Source: Sphingomonadaceae bacterium (lineage in GTDB: Bacteria > Pseudomonadota > Alphaproteobacteria > Sphingomonadales > Sphingomonadaceae). From it: 8,133 bases of DNA. The stretch spans positions 1 through 8,133 of the forward strand of contig JAGREF010000361.1 of the NCBI GenBank assembly GCA_020446665.1, written 5' to 3'. This document shows, piece by piece, positions 1-6,106 of this stretch. The notes under the pieces were generated by a model, which was not told the origin of the DNA, did no database searches, and saw only the letters and a program-made list of their open reading frames with translations. Each line of letters opens with the position of its first letter. Position 1 is the first letter of the stretch. The translations under genes were made by a program, and so were the position numbers.

Positions 1-1095
1 GCGCAGGGCGTGCCCTATCGCGGCAATTATCTGCCCGGCAAGCTGATCGAGCCGACGGACGATTCCACGCTGATCTGGTCTGGCAGCGAGGCGGCTGCGC
101 CCTTCTGCAATATCGCCAGACCGGCCCCGCGCGGCCATGTGATTCAGCATATGGGCTGGGGCGGGGGCAGGCCGCTGGTCGATATTCTGGAAGCAAGAGC
201 GCGCGAACTGGGCGTGGAGGTCGTGGTCGATGCTCGCGCGCTGGCGCTGGTCAGCGATGGCGAGCGGATTGTCGGCGCGGTGATGCGGATTGATAACCAG
301 CCGCGCTTTGTCTGCGCGCACAAGGGTGTGGTGCTGGCAACCGGCGGCTTCGTGATGAACGAGGAAATGCGCCGCAAACATTGCCCGCAAACCTTCCGCA
401 TCAATGATCCGATTGGTGATCAGGATGATGGCAGCGGTATTCTGATGGGTGTCGGCGCGGGCGGCGAAGCGGTGCATATGGACCAGTTCTTCACGACCTG
501 TCCATGGACTATGCCGGCTGAGCAGGCGCATGGCGTGTTTGTGAATGTGCAGGGCCAGCGCTTCATCAACGAGGATTGCTATCACGGGCGGGTCAGCCGC
601 TGTGCGGTCGATCAGCCGGGAGGCAAGGTCTATCTGCTGCTCGACAGTGCGCATTTCAGTCAGCCTGCCGATTTCGCGCGCACGCCGATTGTGGCGACGG
701 GCGAGAGCTGGGAAGAGGTGGAAGGCGAGCTGGAAATGCAAGCTGGTACGCTGGCGGCGATGATGGAATTCTACAACCGCCATGCGCGCGAAGGGCGGGA
801 TCCGCTGTTTGACAAGCGCGAGCCGATCCTCGTGCCACTGGATCAGGGGCCATTCGTCGCGCTGGAGCTCAATTTCGAGACCAGCTATTTCAGCTTCTTC
901 ACTCTGGGCGGATTGCACACATCAACCGATGGCGAAGTGCTGAACCCCGCAGGCGCGCCGGTCCCGGGCCTGTTCGCAGCCGGTCGCTGTACCCACGGCC
1001 TGCCCGCATGGGGGCATGGCTACAGCTCCGGACTCAGCCTTGCGGACTGTACATTTTTCGGGCGGCAGGCGGGGCGGGCGGCTGCCCATGGCTGA
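1..1095 (+). CDS. FAD-binding dehydrogenase (fumarate reductase/KstD-like flavoprotein), 5' partial
   Basis: The frame is open from base 1 to the TGA at 1093-1095. The gene starts outside the window, and the GTG at 10 is unlikely to be its start. The 364 visible residues lack the N-terminal Rossmann GxGxxG, so roughly the first 120-150 residues of a ~500-residue family protein are missing. Visible marks of the FAD_binding_2 family are QHMGWGGGRPLVD (residues 49-61), the VVLATGGFVMN strand-turn (110-120), a DDGSGILMG segment followed by AGG and MDQFF, VNxxGxRFINEDCYHGR, and the C-terminal FAD-closing stretch AAGRCTHG...GHGYSSGLSLAD (326-348). Such enzymes dehydrogenate or reduce C-C bonds next to carbonyls, as in 3-ketosteroid dehydrogenases and fumarate/urocanate reductases. 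The C-terminal GYSSG differs from the YPGAG of the flavoprotein at the right end, so the two belong to different subfamilies. The gene converges with the TIM-barrel gene across 23 bp. The substrate is unknown. Confidence 0.9.
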   Translation, partial: AQGVPYRGNYLPGKLIEPTDDSTLIWSGSEAAAPFCNIARPAPRGHVIQHMGWGGGRPLVDILEARARELGVEVVVDARALALVSDGERIVGAVMRIDNQPRFVCAHKGVVLATGGFVMNEEMRRKHCPQTFRINDPIGDQDDGSGILMGVGAGGEAVHMDQFFTTCPWTMPAEQAHGVFVNVQGQRFINEDCYHGRVSRCAVDQPGGKVYLLLDSAHFSQPADFARTPIVATGESWEEVEGELEMQAGTLAAMMEFYNRHAREGRDPLFDKREPILVPLDQGPFVALELNFETSYFSFFTLGGLHTSTDGEVLNPAGAPVPGLFAAGRCTHGLPAWGHGYSSGLSLADCTFFGRQAGRAAAHG

Positions 1096-1118
1096 TGCAT
1101 GGGCGGGTGTGCGTGAAT

Positions 1119-1943
1119 TCAGCAGAGTCCGCAAAAGCGGCGGGTCGCTTCCATCGCGCGCCCGGCGCGCAGCTGCTTTGCGAGACCATCCTTGCAGGCC
1201 TGATCATCGGGCACTTCCACGCTTACCCGGCATGGTTGGGGCAGGGCATCGAGAAAGCCAGCCAGATCAAATGCGCCGTCACCGGGCAATTGCCGCGCGC
1301 TGCCTGCTTCAACGGCCCATTCGCTGCGTTCGCGCTGCAGCGGCCCGTCACAGATTTGCGCATAGGCGAGCATCTCCTGAGGCAAGGCGCGCACTTGCTC
1401 CGACGTGCCGCCTGAGCGGTAGAGATGCAGCAGGTCCACATTCAGCGCGGCCAGTCCCGGCTCCGGCAGGTTTTCCAGCAGCGCCACGGCATCTGTCAGC
1501 GATGCGACCGCCGATTGCGGATAGAATTCGATGAGCGGGGTCAGCCCAAAGCCAGCAGCCAAAGTGGCAAATTGCGCCAGCCTGTCTGCACGTCTGGCTT
1601 CATCGCGGTCGAATATCAGCAGGTTCAGGAAAGCCGCACCCAGTTCTGCCGCGCATTCCATGGCCGGTTCGAAATCGCGCAGATCGCCAGAGCCGCCAAG
1701 CGAGAAGGGGTAGGCAATGTCGATCCCCACGCCCAATTGCTCCGCCCGTTCCCGCACCGTGCCGCGCATCTGGCGGTCTGCGACGAGATCAAATGGCGGC
1801 ATTAGCGGCAGTTCCTTCATCGCATGGAGGAACAGGCCAATCGCCCGGAAACCCGCACCATGTGCCAGCTCGATCAGATCAACCGGAGCCGCATCGACGA
1901 CGGTCAGATGGTCAAGCGCAAGGTCGGCAGGCTGCAATTGCAT
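1119..1943 (-). CDS. Sugar phosphate isomerase/epimerase-like TIM-barrel protein
   Basis: A 274-residue protein of the xylose-isomerase-like TIM-barrel superfamily (AP endonuclease 2 / IolE-Hyi type). The presumed divalent-metal ligands sit at the expected strand ends: E139 in LTPLIEFYP, D170 and H173 in LNVDLLHLYRSGG, Q196 or D199 in AQICDGP, and E243 in VSVEVP. R217-xLPGDGxxD matches the family's R-x-PGxGxxD loop. Members isomerise or epimerise keto/aldose substrates or act on cyclic polyols; the substrate here is unknown. The start is ambiguous. ATG at 1943 is preceded by a weak GGGA, and ATG at 1955 (four residues longer) has no better ribosome site. An in-frame start further upstream (2012) would add a non-homologous-looking leader and run into the divergent NTF2-like gene. 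The gene lies head-to-head with that gene with about 33 bp between starts, and converges on the left flavoprotein gene. Confidence 0.82.
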   Translation of the reverse strand: MQLQPADLALDHLTVVDAAPVDLIELAHGAGFRAIGLFLHAMKELPLMPPFDLVADRQMRGTVRERAEQLGVGIDIAYPFSLGGSGDLRDFEPAMECAAELGAAFLNLLIFDRDEARRADRLAQFATLAAGFGLTPLIEFYPQSAVASLTDAVALLENLPEPGLAALNVDLLHLYRSGGTSEQVRALPQEMLAYAQICDGPLQRERSEWAVEAGSARQLPGDGAFDLAGFLDALPQPCRVSVEVPDDQACKDGLAKQLRAGRAMEATRRFCGLC

Positions 1944-1962
1944 GATGGTTCCCATAGCATCT

Positions 1963-1970
1963 GAGGAAGG
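1963..1970 (+). promoter_or_regulatory. Ribosome binding site of the NTF2-like gene at 1977
   Basis: GAGGAAGG lies 6 nt before the ATG at 1977. This strong Shine-Dalgarno match fixes the start of the plus-strand gene. Confidence 0.75.
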
Positions 1971-1976
1971 TCGGGA

Positions 1977-2447
1977 ATGACGAAAAGCGATGACCTTACA
2001 AGCCGCCTGCAACGTCTGGAAGACCTTGAAGCGATCCGCAATCTGATCGCGTCATATGGCCCACTGGCCGATAGCGGCGATGCACAGGGGCTGGCGCGTT
2101 TGTGGGCAGAGGATGGCGAATATGCGGTCGGCGGCTTTGGTACGGCGCGGGGCCATGCGGAGATTGCGGCATTGATCGAAGGTGAGGTGCACCAGCAACT
2201 GATGGCGGGTGGCTGTGCCCATGTCCTCTCGCCGCATCGGGTTATGCTGGATGGCGTTAGGGCGGAGGCGACCGGTTATAGCGTGGTCTTTCGCAAGGCT
2301 GGCGACAGCCATGAGGCGTGGCGCGTCTCTGCCAATCGCTGGCTGCTGGAGCGCACGGGAGCTGGCTGGTGGGTAAAGCGGCGGGAAAATGCACCGCTGG
2401 ATGGTACCGAAGGGGCGCGCTCCTTGCTGGTTTCGGGCAGCGATTGA
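1977..2447 (+). CDS. NTF2/SnoaL-like family protein
   Basis: A 156-residue protein with the layout of the SnoaL_4 / NTF2-like cone fold. An N-terminal helix (RLQRLEDLEAIRNLIASYG, about 10-28) leads to the D32/D35...LARLWAEDGEY segment, then the H82 strand region (CAHVLSPHRVML) and C-terminal strands with WRVSANRWLLERTGAGWWVKRR. The fold is shared with ketosteroid isomerase, scytalone dehydratase, limonene-epoxide hydrolase and polyketide cyclases. Catalysis usually comes from Asp/His/Tyr residues lining the cone, so isomerase, dehydratase or hydratase roles are all possible. The clear SD at 1963-1970 supports the ATG at 1977. It is a distant paralogue of the gene at 4983: both begin R-(L/I)-x-RLExLxAIRxL followed by a Y and a D pair. 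It converges with the TonB receptor gene across 29 bp. The substrate and exact reaction cannot be read from the sequence. Confidence 0.85.
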   Translation: MTKSDDLTSRLQRLEDLEAIRNLIASYGPLADSGDAQGLARLWAEDGEYAVGGFGTARGHAEIAALIEGEVHQQLMAGGCAHVLSPHRVMLDGVRAEATGYSVVFRKAGDSHEAWRVSANRWLLERTGAGWWVKRRENAPLDGTEGARSLLVSGSD

Positions 2448-2476
2448 GACCAGCCGCCGCCCGGCCATTACTGCAC

Positions 2477-4822
2477 TCAGAACCTTGCGCCCAGTGTCAC
2501 GCCCCATGTCCGCGGATCGGGGAAATAGCCCAGCGTCAGCCCGCCAAAGCCAGGCCCGAAATCAATGAAGTTGGACGGGTCGCGTTCCTTGGTCAGGTTA
2601 CGGACAAAGCCAGCCAGTTCCAGAGTGGCCCCGCCCAGCTCGATTTCGCTAACCGCCAGCCTCAGATTGATGATCGTGCGCCCCGGCGATTGCGTGTTGT
2701 AGGCATTCTGGTCCGACGGGGTCGGCACAGTCAGCGGATAGGGGAAAGTGAAATATTTGCTGACGTGGTTGAGATCGCCATAAAGGTTCAGCTTGCCCCA
2801 GCTGCCCTGCGTCACCTGCCAGTCAAAGCCCAGCGTGGCGCTGAATTTGGGCGTATGCGGGAAGGCGCGATTATCGGCAACATCCACCCCGCCATCGATA
2901 TAGCGGTTATATTTCGCATCGAGGAAGGCCAGCGATCCGTTAAGGGTCAGCCCTTCAACCGGGCGGAAGACGCTTTCCACTTCCAGACCCTGAATGCGAG
3001 CGGAGGCAGCATTGCGGATCACCGATGCCGCCGCGCCGGTGGCACGGAAGATCGACAGCTGGATATCCTTGTGCTTGTCGTGGAAAGCGGCAAGGTTGAG
3101 CACCAGCGCGCCATCCATCATTACCGATTTCAGCCCGACTTCGTAGCTGTCCACCTTTTCCGGGCGATAGGGATCGCACAGTTCGAATGCGCCGGTCGGG
3201 CAGGCCGCCGTGGGGGCGCCGAATTCGTTGGTTTCGCCATTGAAGCCACCCGATTTGAAACCACGGGCGAAGCGGGCATAGACGTTCACGTCCGGCGTGA
3301 TCTTGTAAGACAGGGTCGCGGCCGGTGAGAAATTGTTATATTTCGCGTCCGGTACCCCGCCATAGGGGATATCTGCCACTACCAGTGGTGAGGTGATGCC
3401 ATTGGCAGCGTCAAAATTGATCCGCAGGAAGCGCCGAATATCCTTGCGCTCATGCGTGTAACGGCCACCCAGCGTCAGCATCAACGCATCAGTCAGGTCG
3501 AAATCGACCTGCGCGTAGAGCGCCCATGCCTTGGTGTTGGAGCCATAATCGGACTGATAGTCAGCCCCGCCGCCAAAGAAGCTCTGCGGGCCAAGCGTTT
3601 CAGCCTTCTCATCGAAATAGAAGGCACCCAGCACATATTTCAGGCGATCATCCATGGCCGCCCCGGTCAGCTGCAGTTCCTGGCTAAACGCATCATAATC
3701 GCTGATGCGCTGGGTGAAGGCGACCGGCAAAGGCGACCCGTCGAGGTCCAGCCCGTCGGCCCAGTTCATGTTGCGATAGGCGGTGATGGATTTCAGCTCT
3801 GCCGCGCCAAGATCCAGCGTCAACGTCAGCGCATGACCATAGGCGCGCGAGCGTTCGTAGATCGCACCGTCAATCGAGGCGGTCGTTTGCCGTTCCGGAT
3901 TGGCGTAAAGGTCAATCGGAAAGAAGGCGCCGCCAAAGGCATAGGAAGGCGAACCCGGATCAAAAATGTCACGCAAATCGCCATTCTGATTGACGCGCAG
4001 CAATTGCGCAAAGGGCGGGCGCTGTGTGATCTTGTTGTAATCGTAAGTGTAATCGACCGTCAGATTGCCAAAATCGCCGCGCAGCTGGACCATGAAGGCC
4101 TTGCTGTCGATCGTGTCGATATCCGACACGGAATTGGGCCCGGCGAGGAAGGCCGCGGGGAAGGGGTTGGGAATGGTTTTCACCAACCCGTCACGCTTGG
4201 TGATCTGGCCAGACACCTTGGCCGCAATCGGCCCCACAGCTGGCAGATCAAGCGACGCGCGGGCACGCACATAATCATAGCTGCCATAGGTGATTTCAGC
4301 CCGGCCACCGGCTTCGCCGCTGGGCTTGCGGGTAATCAGATTGACCGCACCGGCGAGGGAATTGCGCCCATAGAGCGTACCCTGCGGCCCGCGCAGGATT
4401 TCCACCCGTTCCAGATCGGCAATATCGAACAGCGAACCCTGCGCCTTGGAAATATAGACCCCGTCAACATAGAGGCCGACGGCCGGCTCCCAGGTGATCG
4501 CGGGGTTGATCGTTACCGATCCGCGAATGGCGATCTGCGAAATCGTCTTGCTCGACGGGGCACGTTCGATTTTCACATTCGGAGCGACAGTGCTCAGCGC
4601 ATCGAGCGATGTTACGCCGCGGCTTTCCAGATATTGCTCACCCACCGCAGAGATGGCGATGGGCACGTCCTGAATATTTTCCTCGCGCTTCTGCGCGGTG
4701 ACCACGATGACACCCAGACCCGACTCGTCCGACTGAGGCGGAGCTTCTGATTGAGCGAAGGCAGGCGTGGCAATGGCGACGGCCAGCGAATACAGCGACA
4801 AACGGGCAAGATGACGGGACAT
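2477..4822 (-). CDS. TonB-dependent outer-membrane receptor
   Basis: A 781-residue outer-membrane beta-barrel transporter that takes up substrate using TonB/ExbBD energy. Residues 1-23 form a signal peptide with a hydrophobic core and cleavage likely at AFA|Q. GVIVVTAQKR (37-46) is the TonB-box-like segment. The plug runs to about 167 and contains GVTSLDALSTVAPNV, an IRG turn (99-101), VGLYVDGVY, and VEILRGPQGTLYGRNS leading to AVNLITRKP. The remainder is a barrel of alternating strands ending in GVTLGARF, with the terminal Phe that outer-membrane assembly requires. Length and architecture are complete. The ATG at 4822 was chosen over an in-frame TTG at 4840 because AGGAGAGG lies directly before it and the signal peptide then begins properly. 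Sphingomonads use many such receptors for hydrophobic carbon sources as well as siderophores. The catabolic neighbours favour an organic substrate here (inference). Confidence 0.95.
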   Translation of the reverse strand: MSRHLARLSLYSLAVAIATPAFAQSEAPPQSDESGLGVIVVTAQKREENIQDVPIAISAVGEQYLESRGVTSLDALSTVAPNVKIERAPSSKTISQIAIRGSVTINPAITWEPAVGLYVDGVYISKAQGSLFDIADLERVEILRGPQGTLYGRNSLAGAVNLITRKPSGEAGGRAEITYGSYDYVRARASLDLPAVGPIAAKVSGQITKRDGLVKTIPNPFPAAFLAGPNSVSDIDTIDSKAFMVQLRGDFGNLTVDYTYDYNKITQRPPFAQLLRVNQNGDLRDIFDPGSPSYAFGGAFFPIDLYANPERQTTASIDGAIYERSRAYGHALTLTLDLGAAELKSITAYRNMNWADGLDLDGSPLPVAFTQRISDYDAFSQELQLTGAAMDDRLKYVLGAFYFDEKAETLGPQSFFGGGADYQSDYGSNTKAWALYAQVDFDLTDALMLTLGGRYTHERKDIRRFLRINFDAANGITSPLVVADIPYGGVPDAKYNNFSPAATLSYKITPDVNVYARFARGFKSGGFNGETNEFGAPTAACPTGAFELCDPYRPEKVDSYEVGLKSVMMDGALVLNLAAFHDKHKDIQLSIFRATGAAASVIRNAASARIQGLEVESVFRPVEGLTLNGSLAFLDAKYNRYIDGGVDVADNRAFPHTPKFSATLGFDWQVTQGSWGKLNLYGDLNHVSKYFTFPYPLTVPTPSDQNAYNTQSPGRTIINLRLAVSEIELGGATLELAGFVRNLTKERDPSNFIDFGPGFGGLTLGYFPDPRTWGVTLGARF

Positions 4823-4825
4823 GGG

Positions 4826-4833
4826 CCTCTCCT
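4826..4833 (-). promoter_or_regulatory. Ribosome binding site of the TonB receptor gene
   Basis: On the minus strand AGGAGAGG ends 3 nt before the ATG at 4822, with its AGGAG core 6 nt away. It overlaps the codons that would follow the alternative TTG at 4840 and therefore decides for the ATG. Confidence 0.75.
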
Positions 4834-4848
4834 GTGTCAATTTCGCAT

Positions 4849-4880
4849 TTGCGTAAATATTATTGCAGCAGATTACGCAA
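4849..4880. repeat. Inverted repeat TTGCGTAA-N16-TTACGCAA, candidate operator
   Basis: TTGCGTAA at 4849-4856 and its perfect reverse complement TTACGCAA at 4873-4880 are separated by 16 nt. The axis (about 4864.5) falls on the predicted receptor transcript start, and the right arm overlaps the predicted -10. A second small palindrome, CGCA-TT-TGCG, overlaps the left arm at 4844-4853. Placement around the start site is typical of repressor operators. The regulator is not in the window. Confidence 0.5.
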
Positions 4881-4898
4881 TAGCTTGTTGCTTGACAA
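4870..4898 (-). promoter_or_regulatory. Candidate sigma-70-like promoter of the TonB receptor gene
   Basis: Reading the minus strand, TTGTCA (plus 4893-4898) is followed after exactly 17 nt by TAATCT (plus 4870-4875). This predicts a transcript start near 4863-4864 and a 5' leader of about 40 nt. The -35 is one mismatch from consensus, while the -10 is only moderate. This is a prediction from spacing and sequence only. Confidence 0.45.
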
Positions 4899-4902
4899 GC
4901 AA
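4888..4902. repeat. Palindrome TTGCTTG-A-CAAGCAA, candidate operator over the -35
   Basis: Seven-base arms flank a single central A. The element covers the predicted -35 of the receptor gene (TTGTCA on the minus strand) and also a perfect TTGACA on the plus strand. An overlapping inverted pair, GCTTGT (4883-4888) and ACAAGC (4895-4900), shares the same bases. A regulator bound here could act on both directions (inference). Confidence 0.5.
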
Positions 4903-4982
4903 ATTACCCTTATCGTTGCTCAACCTTGTGATAAATACGCATCACTGTATGGGAGGGGCCGCTTGAGGCTGGCCAGACAGAT

Positions 4983-5621
4983 ATGACCATCGAAGACCGT
5001 ATTGACCGTTTGGAATCGCTCGACGCGATCCGCCAGCTTCCCGCAAAATATGCGCTGTGCCTCGACATGCGGGACATGAACGCCATGGTCAGCCTGTTCT
5101 GCGCCGATGTGCAGGTGGGCAAGGCGGGCACCGGGCGGCAGGCGCTGCGTGCCTATATGGACCGCACACTGCGCAGTCCCTTCACCGGGACCAGCCACCA
5201 TATTGGCGGGCATATCATCGAGTTCGATGATCCCGACCATGCGCATGGCGTGGTCTATTCCAAGAACGAGCATGAAACCCCCGTGGATGGCGGGCCGGAT
5301 GGCGAATGGGTCATCATGCAGATGATGTATGTCGATGATTACGAACGGCAGGACGGACGCTGGTATTTCCGCCGCCGCCTGCCGCTCTACTGGTATGCGA
5401 CGGATCTGAACAAGCCGCCGATGGGCGAGAACAAGATGCGCTGGCCGGGCACGGAATGGGTGGAGGGGAACTTCCACAAGCTGTTCCCCAGCTTCGCCGA
5501 ATTCTGGGCGCGTGAAGGCGATGATGGGTCACCGGTGCCCGAACCGGCCCCGCTCGATCAGTTTCTGGCAACGATGCGCCGCGGGCAGGTTGCACCCAAG
5601 GTAAAGGTGCGGGCGGATTGA
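4983..5621 (+). CDS. NTF2/SnoaL-like family protein (longer form)
   Basis: A 212-residue member of the SnoaL_4 / NTF2-like fold. The N-terminal helix RIDRLESLDAIRQLPAKYA (6-24) leads to the LDMRDMNAMVSLFCAD segment (D28, D31, D42) and the TSHHIGGHIIEFDD strand pair (H72, H73, H77). The later barrel strands are EWVIMQMMYVDDYERQDGRWYFRRR. The LPLYWYATDL motif and the long tail that follows (roughly 135-212) exceed the usual ~150-residue domain and may cap the active site or form an interface. The family includes scytalone-dehydratase-like and ketosteroid-isomerase-like enzymes. The conserved Y23, D28 and H73 are plausible catalytic residues (inference). ATG 4983 is the only ATG in frame after the upstream TGA at 4929, although its ribosome site is weak. 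The VOC gene follows after 23 bp, so the two probably form an operon driven from the divergent region shared with the receptor. Confidence 0.87.
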   Translation: MTIEDRIDRLESLDAIRQLPAKYALCLDMRDMNAMVSLFCADVQVGKAGTGRQALRAYMDRTLRSPFTGTSHHIGGHIIEFDDPDHAHGVVYSKNEHETPVDGGPDGEWVIMQMMYVDDYERQDGRWYFRRRLPLYWYATDLNKPPMGENKMRWPGTEWVEGNFHKLFPSFAEFWAREGDDGSPVPEPAPLDQFLATMRRGQVAPKVKVRAD

Positions 5622-5634
5622 TTGGAATTGCAGT

Positions 5635-5643
5635 AGGGGGTGA
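5635..5643 (+). promoter_or_regulatory. Ribosome binding site of the VOC gene
   Basis: AGGGGGTGA matches the AGGAGGTGA consensus at eight of nine positions and ends 1 nt before the ATG at 5645, with 4 nt between GGGGG and the ATG. It favours this ATG over the in-frame TTG at 5618. Confidence 0.75.
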
Positions 5644-5644
5644 C

Positions 5645-6097
5645 ATGGGACTACGAGGTGTGAACCGCGTGATGATCGCGGTGCATGATATTGAGAAAGC
5701 CAAGCAACACTATGCAGACCTTCTCGGCGCAACCTTCATGGATGCCGACTGGACGGGTGAACCCTTCGGCATCAAGGTTTCAATTGCTTGGGACGCCGGA
5801 ATCGAGCTCTGTGCCCCGATGCCCGGTCGGGAGAAGGACAGCGCCGTGTCCCAATTTCTTGCCCATCGTGGCGAGGGCGTGATGAATGTGTTCTTCGGCG
5901 TAGATAATGGCGATGCGGCAAATGAACGTGCTGCTGCCCAGGGTTACGGTTGTGTCAACATAGTAGATTACACGCAGGAAGAGATCGACGAGCACCTCAG
6001 CGGCCTCTTTGATAAGTATCAAGAGTTTACGCTGGATTCCTTTACGCGCTGCGGATTTGCGATCACGCTCGCACAAATCGACGAGAAGACGCAATAA
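5645..6097 (+). CDS. VOC (glyoxalase/methylmalonyl-CoA epimerase-like) protein with altered metal site
   Basis: A 150-residue protein with the two beta-alpha-beta-beta-beta modules of the vicinal-oxygen-chelate fold. Module 1 begins VNRVMIAVHDIEKAKQHYADLLGA, a close parallel of the epimerase-type (D)HIGIAVxDLEKAxxFYxxxLG. Module 2 begins RGEGVMNVFFGVDN (75-88). Of the four usual metal-ligand positions only E54 (GIELCAP) is acidic or histidine. The first His is R8, the second-module His is N81, and the C-terminal Glu is T141 (FAITLAQ). The protein may therefore be metal-free, bind metal differently, or serve as a binding or isomerase protein rather than a standard epimerase or dioxygenase. It follows the NTF2-like gene by 23 bp in the same direction. 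A hand count gives 54% G+C, against about 62-65% in sampled stretches of that neighbour, and it uses codons such as ATA and GTA, which suggests a separate origin. It converges with the SDR gene across 9 bp. Confidence 0.85.
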   Translation: MGLRGVNRVMIAVHDIEKAKQHYADLLGATFMDADWTGEPFGIKVSIAWDAGIELCAPMPGREKDSAVSQFLAHRGEGVMNVFFGVDNGDAANERAAAQGYGCVNIVDYTQEEIDEHLSGLFDKYQEFTLDSFTRCGFAITLAQIDEKTQ

Positions 6098-6106
6098 CAG
6101 GCTGAT

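Larger units (their letters stand above)
4823..4982. promoter_or_regulatory. Divergent control region between the TonB receptor and the NTF2-VOC pair
   Basis: This 160-bp A+T-richer stretch is the only sizeable non-coding region in the window. It separates the receptor gene (leftward) from the NTF2-like/VOC pair (rightward). It holds two inverted repeats (4849-4880 and 4888-4902) and a candidate receptor promoter. No convincing -10/-35 pair was found for the rightward genes. A perfect TTGACA lies at 4892-4897 on the plus strand, but no good -10 follows at 16-18 nt. The rightward ATG at 4983 has no strong Shine-Dalgarno sequence; the nearest GAGG is about 14 nt upstream. Confidence 0.7.

Noticed and set aside
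1956..2012. N-terminal extension of the TIM-barrel protein to an upstream start at 2012
   Set aside because: The added residues look unlike the family, there is no ribosome site, and the extension would overlap the first codons of the divergent gene, which has a strong SD.
2448..2476. Possible bidirectional terminator between the NTF2-like and receptor genes
   Set aside because: The G+C-rich 29 bp show no stem of useful length and no T-run on either strand.
2318..3328. Plus-strand open frame running across the end of the NTF2-like gene and the receptor C-terminus
   Set aside because: It overlaps two well-supported genes in other frames and shows no recognisable domain or ribosome site.
3452..4750. 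Long plus-strand open frame opposite the TonB receptor gene
   Set aside because: It is antisense to a complete receptor with clear signal peptide, plug and barrel motifs. Its translation is rich in Arg/Ile/Gly without family motifs, as expected for a G+C-rich shadow frame.
4892..4920. Rightward promoter built on the perfect TTGACA at 4892-4897
   Set aside because: No acceptable -10 hexamer follows at 16-18 nt, and the TTGACA is explained by the palindrome it lies in. A promoter for the rightward genes must exist but could not be placed.
4949..4966. Five-codon mini-ORF (ATG...TGA) before the gene at 4983, possible leader peptide
   Set aside because: It is very short, has no attenuator-like hairpins after it, and such a frame can arise by chance.
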